Under the pieces are notes generated by a model. It saw only the letters and a list, made by a program, of their open reading frames with translations. It was not told the DNA's origin and ran no database searches. From Pseudomonadota bacterium (GTDB lineage: Bacteria; Myxococcota_A; Polyangia; Polyangiales; Polyangiaceae), in assembly GCA_023418705.1 (NCBI GenBank), contig JAEZYZ010000060.1, forward strand, positions 1 to 31,676: a DNA stretch of 31,676 nucleotides, written 5' to 3'. The translations under genes were made by a program, and so were the position numbers. Positions 25,101 to 31,316 of the stretch are shown one piece after another. Position 1 is the stretch's first letter; each line of letters starts with the position of its first letter.

Positions 25101-25579
25101 AGTTCGAAGCGAGCTGGCGCGCGTTCCTCCACGCCTGGAACCTCTTGCAGTTTCATCCCGGCACGGTCGAGGTGACCAGCAGCGAGCACCTGCAAGAGGT
25201 CGGCTTGGCCGCCGGCGACTCGAGCGCGCCGCCCCCGCCCAGCACCCGCGCGCCAGCAGCGACGTCTGCCTCGCCGAAGGCGGCCTCCGAGCACCCAGAG
25301 TCCCCCTATGCACGCTTGATGACAGACTTCCCCGAGGCCGAAGCCCTGGCAGCGCGGCTCGAAACCGACGGCTTGCCCGTGCCGATCGAGTTCGAAGGCT
25401 TCGGTGACATCGCCATCGAGCTCGACGCGCTGCTCGCCTGGCCCGAGCAACGCATTGCCCTGTGTTGGGAGCCCAGCGAGCGGGACCGCAGCCGCTGGCG
25501 CGACCGCGGCTGGATCGCCTTCGATCTGGCCGGCCAAGACATCGAGCCGATCGTCACCGAGCTGAAGCAGCGGCTGTAG
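19124..25579 (+). CDS. Giant DEAD/DEAH helicase with zinc clusters, DUF1998 and a nuclease-like C-terminus (DruE / DrmA-B-like)
   Basis: A 2151-residue protein. Helicase lobe 1 has TGTGSGKTE (K115), DELH (238-241) and VGTSATIGG (about 270). Lobe 2 has TLEMGIDIGD (M1050) and YVQRVGRAGRR (Q1074 onward). Between and after them are zinc-binding-type Cys clusters: CRECG, CPVCLR with CSNC, CPSC, CPRCG, CPECPH with CPACG, and CRQCG. DUF1998 spans about 1583-1690, ending in CVCAAAEHKDGCYRCLYAY. Residues about 1750-1835 resemble a Vsr/MTES_1575-like PD-(D/E)xK fold: RPDF (D1774), LAIFCDG (D1793), and DDIKKRRALL. Size and order fit DruE of Druantia or a DrmA-DrmB fusion. GTG 19124 directly follows the methylase stop; ATG 19145 is an alternative. 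It is probably the DNA-translocating effector of the system. Confidence 0.8.
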   Translation: MARGGQVMLPAVVARQVQSSLLDYLRTTFRLQDQALERALFETLRDPERGLFRGPYLDVRLPFRKAPERWEDDCAIDYRPGFTPYTHQLRAFERLSARDRAPQNTLVTTGTGSGKTECFLYPLLDHCRRARERGEQGVKAIILYPMNALASDQTVRFARELNRPELRSVSAGLYIGGKGKQGAAGPDHLIDDRKILRQAPPDILLTNYRMLDFLLLRPEDARLWGLNGPRTLQYLVLDELHTYDGAQGSDVACLIRRLKDRLAIPKGHLCCVGTSATIGGEGEAPRRLLAEFASQVFGEPFDTDSLIGEDRLSFDEAFPRDDSRDAADTQGDDEHVDKDPFATTALPGEPDPLDPDAYGTPEDYLKAQVQLWIRHPVIGPVSVGHELAQHGFLRRLLTALGGKDRRPGPRAWTEVADYLASMDPDFRALPRERQWLALCSFVSLLAHARSFDSSGGARPFVSVQVQLWVRELSGLVQAVAAEGHQFEWRDELKPVPGTRFLPMVYCRECGDSGVAAVQRAAETHLLDDPGMIGEAWLRGLPGARYLRFGRFPERTETPSGEQLEFQQYLCPVCLRVEGGAECSNCREPAVACLPVRLHATLTEKKRFLSTCPSCNAEDGLTMLGSRAATLSSVAISELYLSRFNSDKKLLAFTDSVQDASHRAGFFAARAYRFTLRTAIQSVLEASAAPIPLAEFAPRLLDHWTEQLGEAKAAATLLPPDLKEDPAYTSYRGANHPSKPQRDALRRLLETRLGWEVTREYGLAVAQGRSLDQTGCSTLTPNETALTHAAKHLHEYLVNEQPIYSRQRPELATTLHYLEGLLQRLRLRGGIHHTLLARYERTGFRGSLSKRREPWLSPFGRHSSKPRFWYHGEKHEEFEPLFSKPSASTWYRDFTARVFAGEPQDVGINPLLSRAVQLLARYDLIETAPDSKGVEVSRLLPEALIAVRTVQGVRCPRCGHRLTLAASAAARFVGATCLGFRCEGHYTQAPSDAGASYYQRLYKSGRIERIFTGEHTGLLERETRENLEREFRQAPKPDSPNLLTCTPTLEMGIDIGDLSSVLLCAVPPAPANYVQRVGRAGRRTGNAVVLTFVNRRPHDLYFHAEPLEMLRGEITPPGCFLDAPEVLARQMLAHAMDQWARAMPERPIPRKMSLIAGQPAPEKFPYSFYDFYGKQRDALTERFLALFADQLSDDNAARLRVNAAADQLVQRVRDAFEAVSRERKDLKRRVKDLEDRRRELEAHSQPPPPGSEPDQEGRSLEDELRDIDDAKGAYQRILVELNNKYPLNVLTDAGALPNYAFPEPGVTLNALLYGGAARGSGEQPGSDASADDHRGQRFEYLRAASSAIREFAPFNTFYAEGHRVRVSQIDVGNRAKPLLETWRLCPECPHMERVLADTEPPDACPACGAGRFRDEGQKKQLVHFRRAWSSMKLHEASTADDAEDREEAHYQMGEFIDVRDEHRRGARLIEEPDVVFGYELLQNLELREINFGLLHDTDLGSDVAGQHVAQRGFCVCRQCGKVSEAEARAEHAPYCKVRTANAKEELTRVCLYRQVRSEAIRVLLPVANHEVDRMTHSIRAALYLGFRKKFRGKPAHLRITTATEPRGGVKRRFLIIYDTVPGGTGFLAELWKNNGFLEVLELALSAMQNCVCAAAEHKDGCYRCLYAYQESRYLPHISRSEAIALFENIVAKKARLQDVHTLSNAAVDEVLESELERLFVDRLAGEAEGNRWAWERSMTGGKSAWRLQTSNSAWLFVAQVDVGPADGVAERCRPDFVAYCTSDKTVRPLAIFCDGFAFHALPNKEGGRIGDDIKKRRALLESERFHVWALTWKDLEQSAHGGAPEAPVTLFTDVRVKMMKQMEGQKGWATPLERRHQSSFELLLQYLDQPADSSWKELPQLLGTGALIIAPPNNYAPAALDRLASDLCSRPARFEPQLTPHGAGLAQRYGGLERRPWSALLAEATMTALQQQKTEQIRFVLRVFDEPAARRDGEFEASWRAFLHAWNLLQFHPGTVEVTSSEHLQEVGLAAGDSSAPPPPSTRAPAATSASPKAASEHPESPYARLMTDFPEAEALAARLETDGLPVPIEFEGFGDIAIELDALLAWPEQRIALCWEPSERDRSRWRDRGWIAFDLAGQDIEPIVTELKQRL

Positions 25580-25588
25580 CGAGGAACC

Positions 25589-27709
25589 ATGCCCCAAGTA
25601 GCCATCTCCGCCGACTTTCTCACCGCCTACGCCAACATCCCGCGCGGCAAGCAAAAAGGGGTGCGCGCCTTCATCGAGAAGTTCAAGCAGAACCCCACCG
25701 CCAGCAGCATCAACTACGAGCCCATCCGCGACATGCGCGACGACAAGGTGCGCACCGTGCGCATCGGCCTCGACTACCGCGGCATCGTCATTCATCCGCC
25801 GCAGGGTGACGTCTACGTCCTCGTCTGGGTCGACCACCACGACGAAGCCATGGCCTGGGCCAAGAACAAGGTCTTCGAGGTCAACAAGTACACCGGCACC
25901 TTCCAGGTCTGGGAAGCTCAAGACGGCGGCACCTTGCCCCAACCAGTGGAAGTGCCGCGCGAAAACGTCGTTCCCGAAGAGCGCCTCCTCTCCGGCCACA
26001 ACGACGAGACGCTCCTCTTGCTGGGCGTCCCCGAGCCGCTCCTGGCCGCCGTGCGCGCCTTGCGCACCGAAGGCGACCTCGACGAGCTCTCACGCTACCT
26101 GCCGCAAGAAGCCACCGACGCGCTGTACCTCTTGGCTGCCGGCTACAGCGTGGAAGAGACCATCGACGAGCTCGACCGCCTCACCGCCGCCGACAAGGCC
26201 GAGCCGCCAGCGGAGGTCGACACCCAGGACTTCAGCGCCGCCCTCGAGCGCCCCGCCTCCAAGAACCAGTTCAAGATCGTCTCCGACGATCACGAGCTCG
26301 CCGAGATCTTGAGCGCGCCACTCGCAAAGTGGCGGGTCTTCCTGCACCCCAGCCAGCAAAAGCTCGTCACCCTGAAGAGCACCGGCCCCGTACGCGTGCT
26401 CGGCGGCGCCGGCACCGGCAAGACCGTGGTCGCCATGCACCGCGCCCGCTACCTGGCCAAAGAGGTCTTCAAGGAGCCGGGGCAAAAGATCCTCTTCACC
26501 ACCTTCACGACCAACCTGGCCGCCGACATCGCCGCGCAGCTGCGCGAGCTCTGCGGCGCAGAGTACGAGCGCATCGAAGTCACACACCTGCACGGCTGGG
26601 CGGCCGCCTTTCTGAAGGCACGCGGCGTGAAGGTGAAGGGATTCTCAGAGGAGGCGAAGAAGCAGCTCTGGGCGGAAGTCACCGCAACTGCCGCCGACGA
26701 CACGCTGCCCCAAGCCTTTTACGAGAGTGAATGGGAGTACGTCGTGCAGCCGCAGGGCATCTTGACCGAAGCCGACTACCTGCATGCTCGCCGCGCCGGT
26801 CGAGGTACCCGCCTCTCGCGCGCCCAGCGCAAGAAAGTGTGGCAGGTGCTCGACGCCTACCGCAAGGCCCTGCAGTCCCGCGGTCTGCTCGAATACCAGG
26901 ACCTCGTCCGTGAAGCCCGCCTCGTCATCGAACAGAAGCCGGGCACCCTCCCCTACGCCGCCGTCGTCGCCGACGAAGTCCAAGACTTCTCCGAAGGCGA
27001 CCTCCGCCTCCTCCGCGCCATCGCCCCCGACGCCCCCGACTCCCTCTTCCTCGTCGGCGACGCTCATCAGCGCATCTACGGCCACCAAACCAGCCTCGGC
27101 CGCGTCGGCATCAGCGTGCGCGGCCGCCGCTCCCGCCGCCTCAAGCTCAACTACCGCACCACCCAGCGCATTCGCGCCTGGGCCACCGCCCTGCTCGAAG
27201 GCATGCCCGTCGACGACCTCGACGAGGCCCCCGACACCCTCAAGGGCTACCACTCCCTGCGCACCGGCACCGCCCCCGTCCTCCACCACGCGGCCACCCC
27301 CAACGAAGAAGCTGACTTCATTCAAAGGACCATCCAAGCCTGGCTCCAAAACTATCAACCCAATCACATCTGCCTCGTCGCCCGCACCAACGCCCTCCTC
27401 CAAGACCGCTACCGCGTCATCCTCGAGAACGCCGGCCACACCCCTCGCACCATCAAAACCGAAGAATCAGGCCTCCCCTACGGCATCCGCCTCGCCACCA
27501 TGCACCGCGTGAAAGGCCTGGAATTCCCCTGCGTCCTCATCGCCGGCGTCCACGAAGACACCATGCCCCTCACCTCATCGATCGACTTCGACGAAGCCAG
27601 CCGCCGCGCCCACGAAGACTCCGAGAAGCGCCTCCTCTTCGTCGCCGCAACCCGCGCCCGCGACGAGCTCGCGGTGACCGGATTTGGGCGGCGGTGCCGG
27701 TGGTTGTGA
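25589..27709 (+). CDS. UvrD/Rep-type helicase with an N-terminal RelE-like domain
   Basis: A 706-residue protein starting 9 bases after the previous gene, with GAGGA as ribosome binding site. Residues 1-100 look like a RelE/ParE toxin fold: SADFLTAYANIPRGKQKGVRAF helices, a YEPIRDMRDDKVRTVRIGLDYRGIV beta core, and VLVWVDHHDEAMAWAKNK. A superfamily 1 helicase follows: Walker A GGAGTGKT (K278), DEVQDF (462-467), LVGDAHQRIYG (about 488), LNYRTTQRI, RLATMHRVKGLEF (about 635) and KRLLFVAATRARDEL near the C-terminus. The helicase is shorter than UvrD. It may unwind or translocate on phage DNA, with the RelE-like part acting as an RNA-binding or toxic module; whether that part is catalytic cannot be judged. 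It is the last intact gene of the operon. Confidence 0.82.
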   Translation: MPQVAISADFLTAYANIPRGKQKGVRAFIEKFKQNPTASSINYEPIRDMRDDKVRTVRIGLDYRGIVIHPPQGDVYVLVWVDHHDEAMAWAKNKVFEVNKYTGTFQVWEAQDGGTLPQPVEVPRENVVPEERLLSGHNDETLLLLGVPEPLLAAVRALRTEGDLDELSRYLPQEATDALYLLAAGYSVEETIDELDRLTAADKAEPPAEVDTQDFSAALERPASKNQFKIVSDDHELAEILSAPLAKWRVFLHPSQQKLVTLKSTGPVRVLGGAGTGKTVVAMHRARYLAKEVFKEPGQKILFTTFTTNLAADIAAQLRELCGAEYERIEVTHLHGWAAAFLKARGVKVKGFSEEAKKQLWAEVTATAADDTLPQAFYESEWEYVVQPQGILTEADYLHARRAGRGTRLSRAQRKKVWQVLDAYRKALQSRGLLEYQDLVREARLVIEQKPGTLPYAAVVADEVQDFSEGDLRLLRAIAPDAPDSLFLVGDAHQRIYGHQTSLGRVGISVRGRRSRRLKLNYRTTQRIRAWATALLEGMPVDDLDEAPDTLKGYHSLRTGTAPVLHHAATPNEEADFIQRTIQAWLQNYQPNHICLVARTNALLQDRYRVILENAGHTPRTIKTEESGLPYGIRLATMHRVKGLEFPCVLIAGVHEDTMPLTSSIDFDEASRRAHEDSEKRLLFVAATRARDELAVTGFGRRCRWL

Positions 27710-27948
27710 TGAGCGCCAAATCGCTGGTGCTTGCTGAAGTATGCCAGACGCTGAGCCGCGGCGATGTGGAAGCGGCCGCAGCCCGGGCTCGGCGAGACTA
27801 CCCGTTCGAAGCCATCGGGAAGAGCGGGCGCCTGGTGCCTCGATTGCTGTCCCATCCATCCGGAGGTCGCGACGCAAAGCTACATCCGACGTTGGTGCGC
27901 TGCCGCAGTATGGGCGAGATCGTCCGGCGACCCTTCTCACGCGCCTGA
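27709..27948 (+). pseudogene. Remnant of an HNH-endonuclease-type gene
   Basis: ATG 27709 overlaps the helicase stop (TGATG). The first 35 residues (AKSLVLAEVCQTLSRGD, then a DYPFE motif) match the conserved N-terminus of a small HNH endonuclease group found near restriction genes. That group normally continues with a RDGFIDRYSG segment and an HNH core around PTIDHxxPxxRGG. Neither block is present in any frame here. The short RLVPRLLSHP might be a displaced piece of the middle of that family, suggesting an internal deletion. The frame ends at 27948. I read it as decayed, with moderate confidence in the family. Confidence 0.4.
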
Positions 27949-28048
27949 ACACGCGGACCGGCCGTGACACGCCGAGGAAGGCTGAACAAAAAGGGTTGCA
28001 TCGGCCGGAGCCTCTGGGGCAACGTAACTCGTTCGTTCGGAGGTAGCG

Positions 28049-28122
28049 ATGACCGTTTGGCTCATACGAGAAGAGCGGGGGTCGTGAGGAGCTGGCGCTA
28101 GAGAACAACGTTGCCGTCATCG
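28049..28122 (+). pseudogene. Frameshifted N-terminal fragment of a restriction-endonuclease-type gene
   Basis: ATG 28049 has a good ribosome binding site (GGAGG, 28039-28043) and encodes MTVWLIRE, then hits TGA at 28085-28087. Shifting one frame at about 28080 continues with GREELALENNVAVI. Together these are the hallmark opening of a restriction endonuclease family (MTVWLxRAG, GxREExALENxxAVIGW). Nothing recognisable follows. It is a broken gene start carrying a frameshift and a deletion. Confidence 0.45.
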
Positions 28123-28159
28123 ACACCTTCTGCCCCCGCACGGAAGAATACCACGGCAC

Positions 28160-28336
28160 TCGTCAACCCCTTCGAAGCCCGAAGCCATCGACCGCCTCTA
28201 CGTCCTTGACGCCACCCGCGCCCGAGAAGAAGAACGCCTCGGTCTCCGCTCCAAGAACGGCAAGTCCGCCGGGAAACCAAGGAAGGGCGCTACCAAGGGA
28301 CGCGAGACCAAGGACGAACAACTGGAGCTCTTCTGA
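28160..28336 (+). pseudogene. C-terminal fragment of a gene lost upstream of mcrB
   Basis: From about 28178 one frame reads PEAIDRLYVLDATRAREEER and then a basic tail rich in K, G and R, ending QLELF at TGA 28334-28336. The pattern (a helix with LDxxRxxEEExLGL, a Lys/Arg/Gly tail and a hydrophobic end) looks like the C-terminus of a larger DNA-modification or helicase-type protein. No start codon or body of that protein is present. It ends three bases before the mcrB start. The parent family was not identified. Confidence 0.35.
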
Positions 28337-28339
28337 TCC

Positions 28340-30076
28340 ATGGCAAACCCCAGCAAGGCAGCACTCGAGCCGGACCATCCCCTGGACCAGTTTCTTGCTC
28401 AAATGTCATCCACGCATCGTCCCTGGGTCCTGCCGCTGCTACGCGCCCTCGACACGTTGGGGGGTGCCGCGAGCCCTGCAGATACCGAGAAGCGCATCCG
28501 CAAGCTCGTGCAAGATCGACTCAGTTCAGGGCAATGGGCGTACTTGCTCAAGAATGCACATATTCGATGGGCGCGTTTCGGTTTGAAGGAAGCGGGCATG
28601 ATAGGGGGACCCCGAGGTATATGGGAGCTCACCGATAAGGGGCGGGAGCTGCTGCGGCAATGCGGCGACCGTGAAATAGAAGTTCCCGACCTCCCGGAGC
28701 TAGACGAAGAAACGTACGGCGACATCGATGCGCCTACCCAGACAGTACCCGCCACCTCTTTCGGCGGCTACACGGTGCCGCTCCTTGAATCGTTGTCCGC
28801 GGAGTCACCACAGAAGAAGAAGGAGCTGTACGAGGCGCTGGAAAGCAGACTGAGTGAGCAGCTACTGCCGGGCGACTACGGCATCATGCGCCGTGGACGA
28901 GAGGTGTGGAAGTACCGCATGAGCTGGGCGTTGACGTACCTCAAGCGTGATGGGCTTGCCCGCAACAGCGCAGCGGGCTGGGAGATCACCCCCAGCGGCC
29001 GCAGCTACCTCGAGGCAGAGAAGCCTTCCTGGAAGCTCAGCGCGTTCCAGGACTCCAAGGTGGAGGTGCGCCAAGGAACCGGGTCGGGCAAGCCCGAGGC
29101 TCCCACCGAGGAGCCCGATGAGTCTTCCAGCGGCTGGACTCTCGAACAGTGGACTTCCGCCCGCCTGCGCATCGGGGGCCCCATCTTCGACGCGCTGCAG
29201 ATACGGCTCAGACCGAACTTGGGACCAACGCCGACTCGGGAGGGCGCGTTGCTCCGCAACGTGATCCTCTACGGCCCGCCGGGCACGGGCAAGACGCACA
29301 TCGCCCGCTTGGCCGCCCAGGCGCTGACGGGGCAGGCGGAGCCAGGTCCAGAGAGCCGATGGCGCCTCGTGCAATTTCACCCGAGCTACGCCTACGAAGA
29401 CTTCGTTCAGGGTCTGCGCCCCGATCTCGAGGAGGACAAGCTCCGCTACAAGCTGCACCAGGGGCCCTTTCAGCAGATCTGCAGCGACGCCAACGACGAC
29501 CCCGACAACTTCTACGTCATCGTGATTGACGAGATCAACCGCGGAGATCCGGCGCGGATCTTCGGCGAGTTGCTCTACGCCCTCGAGTATCGGGGAGCGG
29601 CGGTCGACCTTCCTACGGGCGGTCAGCTCAACATACCGCCCAATCTCATCGTCATCGGCACGATGAACAGTGTGGACCGCAGCGTTGCCCTGGTGGACTA
29701 TGCACTGCGCCGACGATTTGGCTTCATTCGAGTGGAGCCGGACGTCGAGGTCGTCCGGAAGGTACACAAGGGCAAGAGCGGCGCTGGAGTCGCAGCGGAA
29801 GTCCTGACCGCCTTGAACGCCTGGTTGAGCGAACAGCTCGATCCCGATCACCAGATCGGCCACAGCTACTTCCTGGGCGCTGACCTGGACGGCGACATCC
29901 GCCGCGATCTCGATGCCATTTGGCAATTCGACATTCTCCCTCAACTCAGCGAGTACTTCGCTGGCGAACCTGAGACGCTCCGCCAAGCACGAGTCGAATG
30001 GAAGGGTGCGGTCACCAAGGCCATCCAGGCGTCCGAGGAAGTCGAGGAGGGGGACGCGACCCAAATGGAGACGTGA
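28340..30076 (+). CDS. mcrB: McrB-like AAA+ GTPase with two Mrr_N-type winged helices
   Basis: A 578-residue protein. Two N-terminal winged-helix domains of the Mrr_N type cover about 15-95 (WARFGLKEAGMIGGPRGIWELTDKGRELL pattern) and 142-225 (MSWALTYLKRDGLARN, then WEITPSGRSYL). After an acidic linker, the McrB AAA+ domain has Walker A YGPPGTGKTHIA (about 310), Walker B with the McrB signature VIDEINRG (about 393-400), GTMNSVDRS (about 441) and ALRRRFGF (about 454). McrB assembles as a GTP-hydrolysing motor that recognises modified DNA through its N-terminal domain and drives McrC cleavage. Here the usual N-terminal reader is replaced by Mrr_N-like domains, so target specificity is unknown. 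The stop overlaps mcrC by four bases (GTGA). A GGAG at 28324-28327 may serve ATG 28340. Confidence 0.88.
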   Translation: MANPSKAALEPDHPLDQFLAQMSSTHRPWVLPLLRALDTLGGAASPADTEKRIRKLVQDRLSSGQWAYLLKNAHIRWARFGLKEAGMIGGPRGIWELTDKGRELLRQCGDREIEVPDLPELDEETYGDIDAPTQTVPATSFGGYTVPLLESLSAESPQKKKELYEALESRLSEQLLPGDYGIMRRGREVWKYRMSWALTYLKRDGLARNSAAGWEITPSGRSYLEAEKPSWKLSAFQDSKVEVRQGTGSGKPEAPTEEPDESSSGWTLEQWTSARLRIGGPIFDALQIRLRPNLGPTPTREGALLRNVILYGPPGTGKTHIARLAAQALTGQAEPGPESRWRLVQFHPSYAYEDFVQGLRPDLEEDKLRYKLHQGPFQQICSDANDDPDNFYVIVIDEINRGDPARIFGELLYALEYRGAAVDLPTGGQLNIPPNLIVIGTMNSVDRSVALVDYALRRRFGFIRVEPDVEVVRKVHKGKSGAGVAAEVLTALNAWLSEQLDPDHQIGHSYFLGADLDGDIRRDLDAIWQFDILPQLSEYFAGEPETLRQARVEWKGAVTKAIQASEEVEEGDATQMET

Positions 30077-31278
30077 GCGGCGTGGCGGAGGCGCTCTCGT
30101 CAATCCGCATTTCGGAGGGCCAGACCTTCTCACTCGGTGCTGACGAAGCCGACTACCTCTCTCGGGCCTTGGGCGGCCACCTGCAGCCCCGGCCTGGCGG
30201 CTATGTCATTCAGCACCTTGCGGGGCATCTTCGCTTGCCCAAGCGAACGCTAATCCTCGAGTCGGAGAAGGCGAACGGAGCATCCCTCTTCTCGTGGATG
30301 GTCTTTGCGGATCCGGCGCTGCGCAGGATGCGCGTGCTCGGCTCCGCCTCGAGTTCTGCACAAGCCGGGGACGCTTCGGCCATCGCCGCGCGCTGTTTCA
30401 TCGACGAGCTGGCGCAAGCGCTGCGCCGATATGGGTTGCTCAGGATCTACCGATCCGAGAAGCACCGAACAGCGACGATACGAGGCCGAATCGACTTCAG
30501 CGAGCTCACCAGAAGCGGGGGCAACCTGGGCAAAACGCCGTGCGTCGTATGGCATCGTCTCCCCGACACGCCACTGAATCGATTCCTCTGCGCTGCCGTA
30601 GGGGTCGTCGAAGCTGACCCCATCCTGCGCAGCGGAAACCGTTCTGCGCTGGCTTCGCTGCCAGAGGTCTTCGTCGGCGTCCCTCCCACCATTGATCCGG
30701 CTCTCGAGCGTAGCTCGATTCGGCTGGCCCGCCAGGAGCTCGGTTTCGCCAACGCGCTGGCGTGGGCTCGCCTCCTGATTTCGGCCAGTGGTGCCCTCGA
30801 GGGGCAACGGTTGTCGGGACGCAGCTTCATCGTCAATCTCGACGACCTTTTCGAGCAGGCGATCGTGCAATCGCTAAAGCTGGCGGGTATCCGACACCGA
30901 CCGAAGCGACTCCTTTCCTACGAGGCGGTCGCCGGGGAACGAGTCGAATCACGAAGTTTTCAGACCGACGTCTTCTGCCACGACCCACGGTTCGAGCCAT
31001 GCGTCATCGACGCGAAGTACAAGCACACCGTCTCGAGCAGCAATCTGCAGCAACTCGTCACCTACTGCACCCTAGCCGGCGTGACCAAGGGGGTCGTCGC
31101 AATGCCCGCATCCGCCAGCGTGGAGGCGGACCACTTCCGGTTCACGCCCGCCTACGGCAACCCCATCGAGATTGCGGTGGTCAAGTTCGACACCTCCGGT
31201 CGCAGCGTGGAAGCGTGGAAGCACCACGCGGCCGGCTTCGTGGAACGATTAGTTGGCGGGTGGAGGCAAGCGGCGTAG
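30073..31278 (+). CDS. mcrC: McrC-like nuclease subunit
   Basis: A 401-residue protein matching the McrC family (PF10117). The N-terminal region (about 1-150) is a beta-rich McrB-contacting part. A conserved RGRIDFSEL segment sits near residue 138, as in other McrC proteins. The C-terminal PD-(D/E)xK nuclease motif is visible: D299 (SFQTDVF), D313-A-K315 (VIDAKYK) and Q326/Q327 (LQQLVTYC). All key residues are intact. The start is GTG 30073, which overlaps the mcrB stop. McrC cuts DNA when the McrB motor reaches it. With mcrB it forms a complete modification-dependent restriction unit that may act against hypermodified phage DNA. Confidence 0.9.
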   Translation: MSGVAEALSSIRISEGQTFSLGADEADYLSRALGGHLQPRPGGYVIQHLAGHLRLPKRTLILESEKANGASLFSWMVFADPALRRMRVLGSASSSAQAGDASAIAARCFIDELAQALRRYGLLRIYRSEKHRTATIRGRIDFSELTRSGGNLGKTPCVVWHRLPDTPLNRFLCAAVGVVEADPILRSGNRSALASLPEVFVGVPPTIDPALERSSIRLARQELGFANALAWARLLISASGALEGQRLSGRSFIVNLDDLFEQAIVQSLKLAGIRHRPKRLLSYEAVAGERVESRSFQTDVFCHDPRFEPCVIDAKYKHTVSSSNLQQLVTYCTLAGVTKGVVAMPASASVEADHFRFTPAYGNPIEIAVVKFDTSGRSVEAWKHHAAGFVERLVGGWRQAA

Positions 31279-31316
31279 CCTGGTCGTGATGAGTGAGCAA
31301 CGGCACGCGTATCATC

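Noticed and set aside
11610..27709. Complete BREX or canonical DISARM locus
   Set aside because: No PglZ, BrxC or Lon-like protein for BREX. No separate drmB or PLD-type drmC for DISARM.
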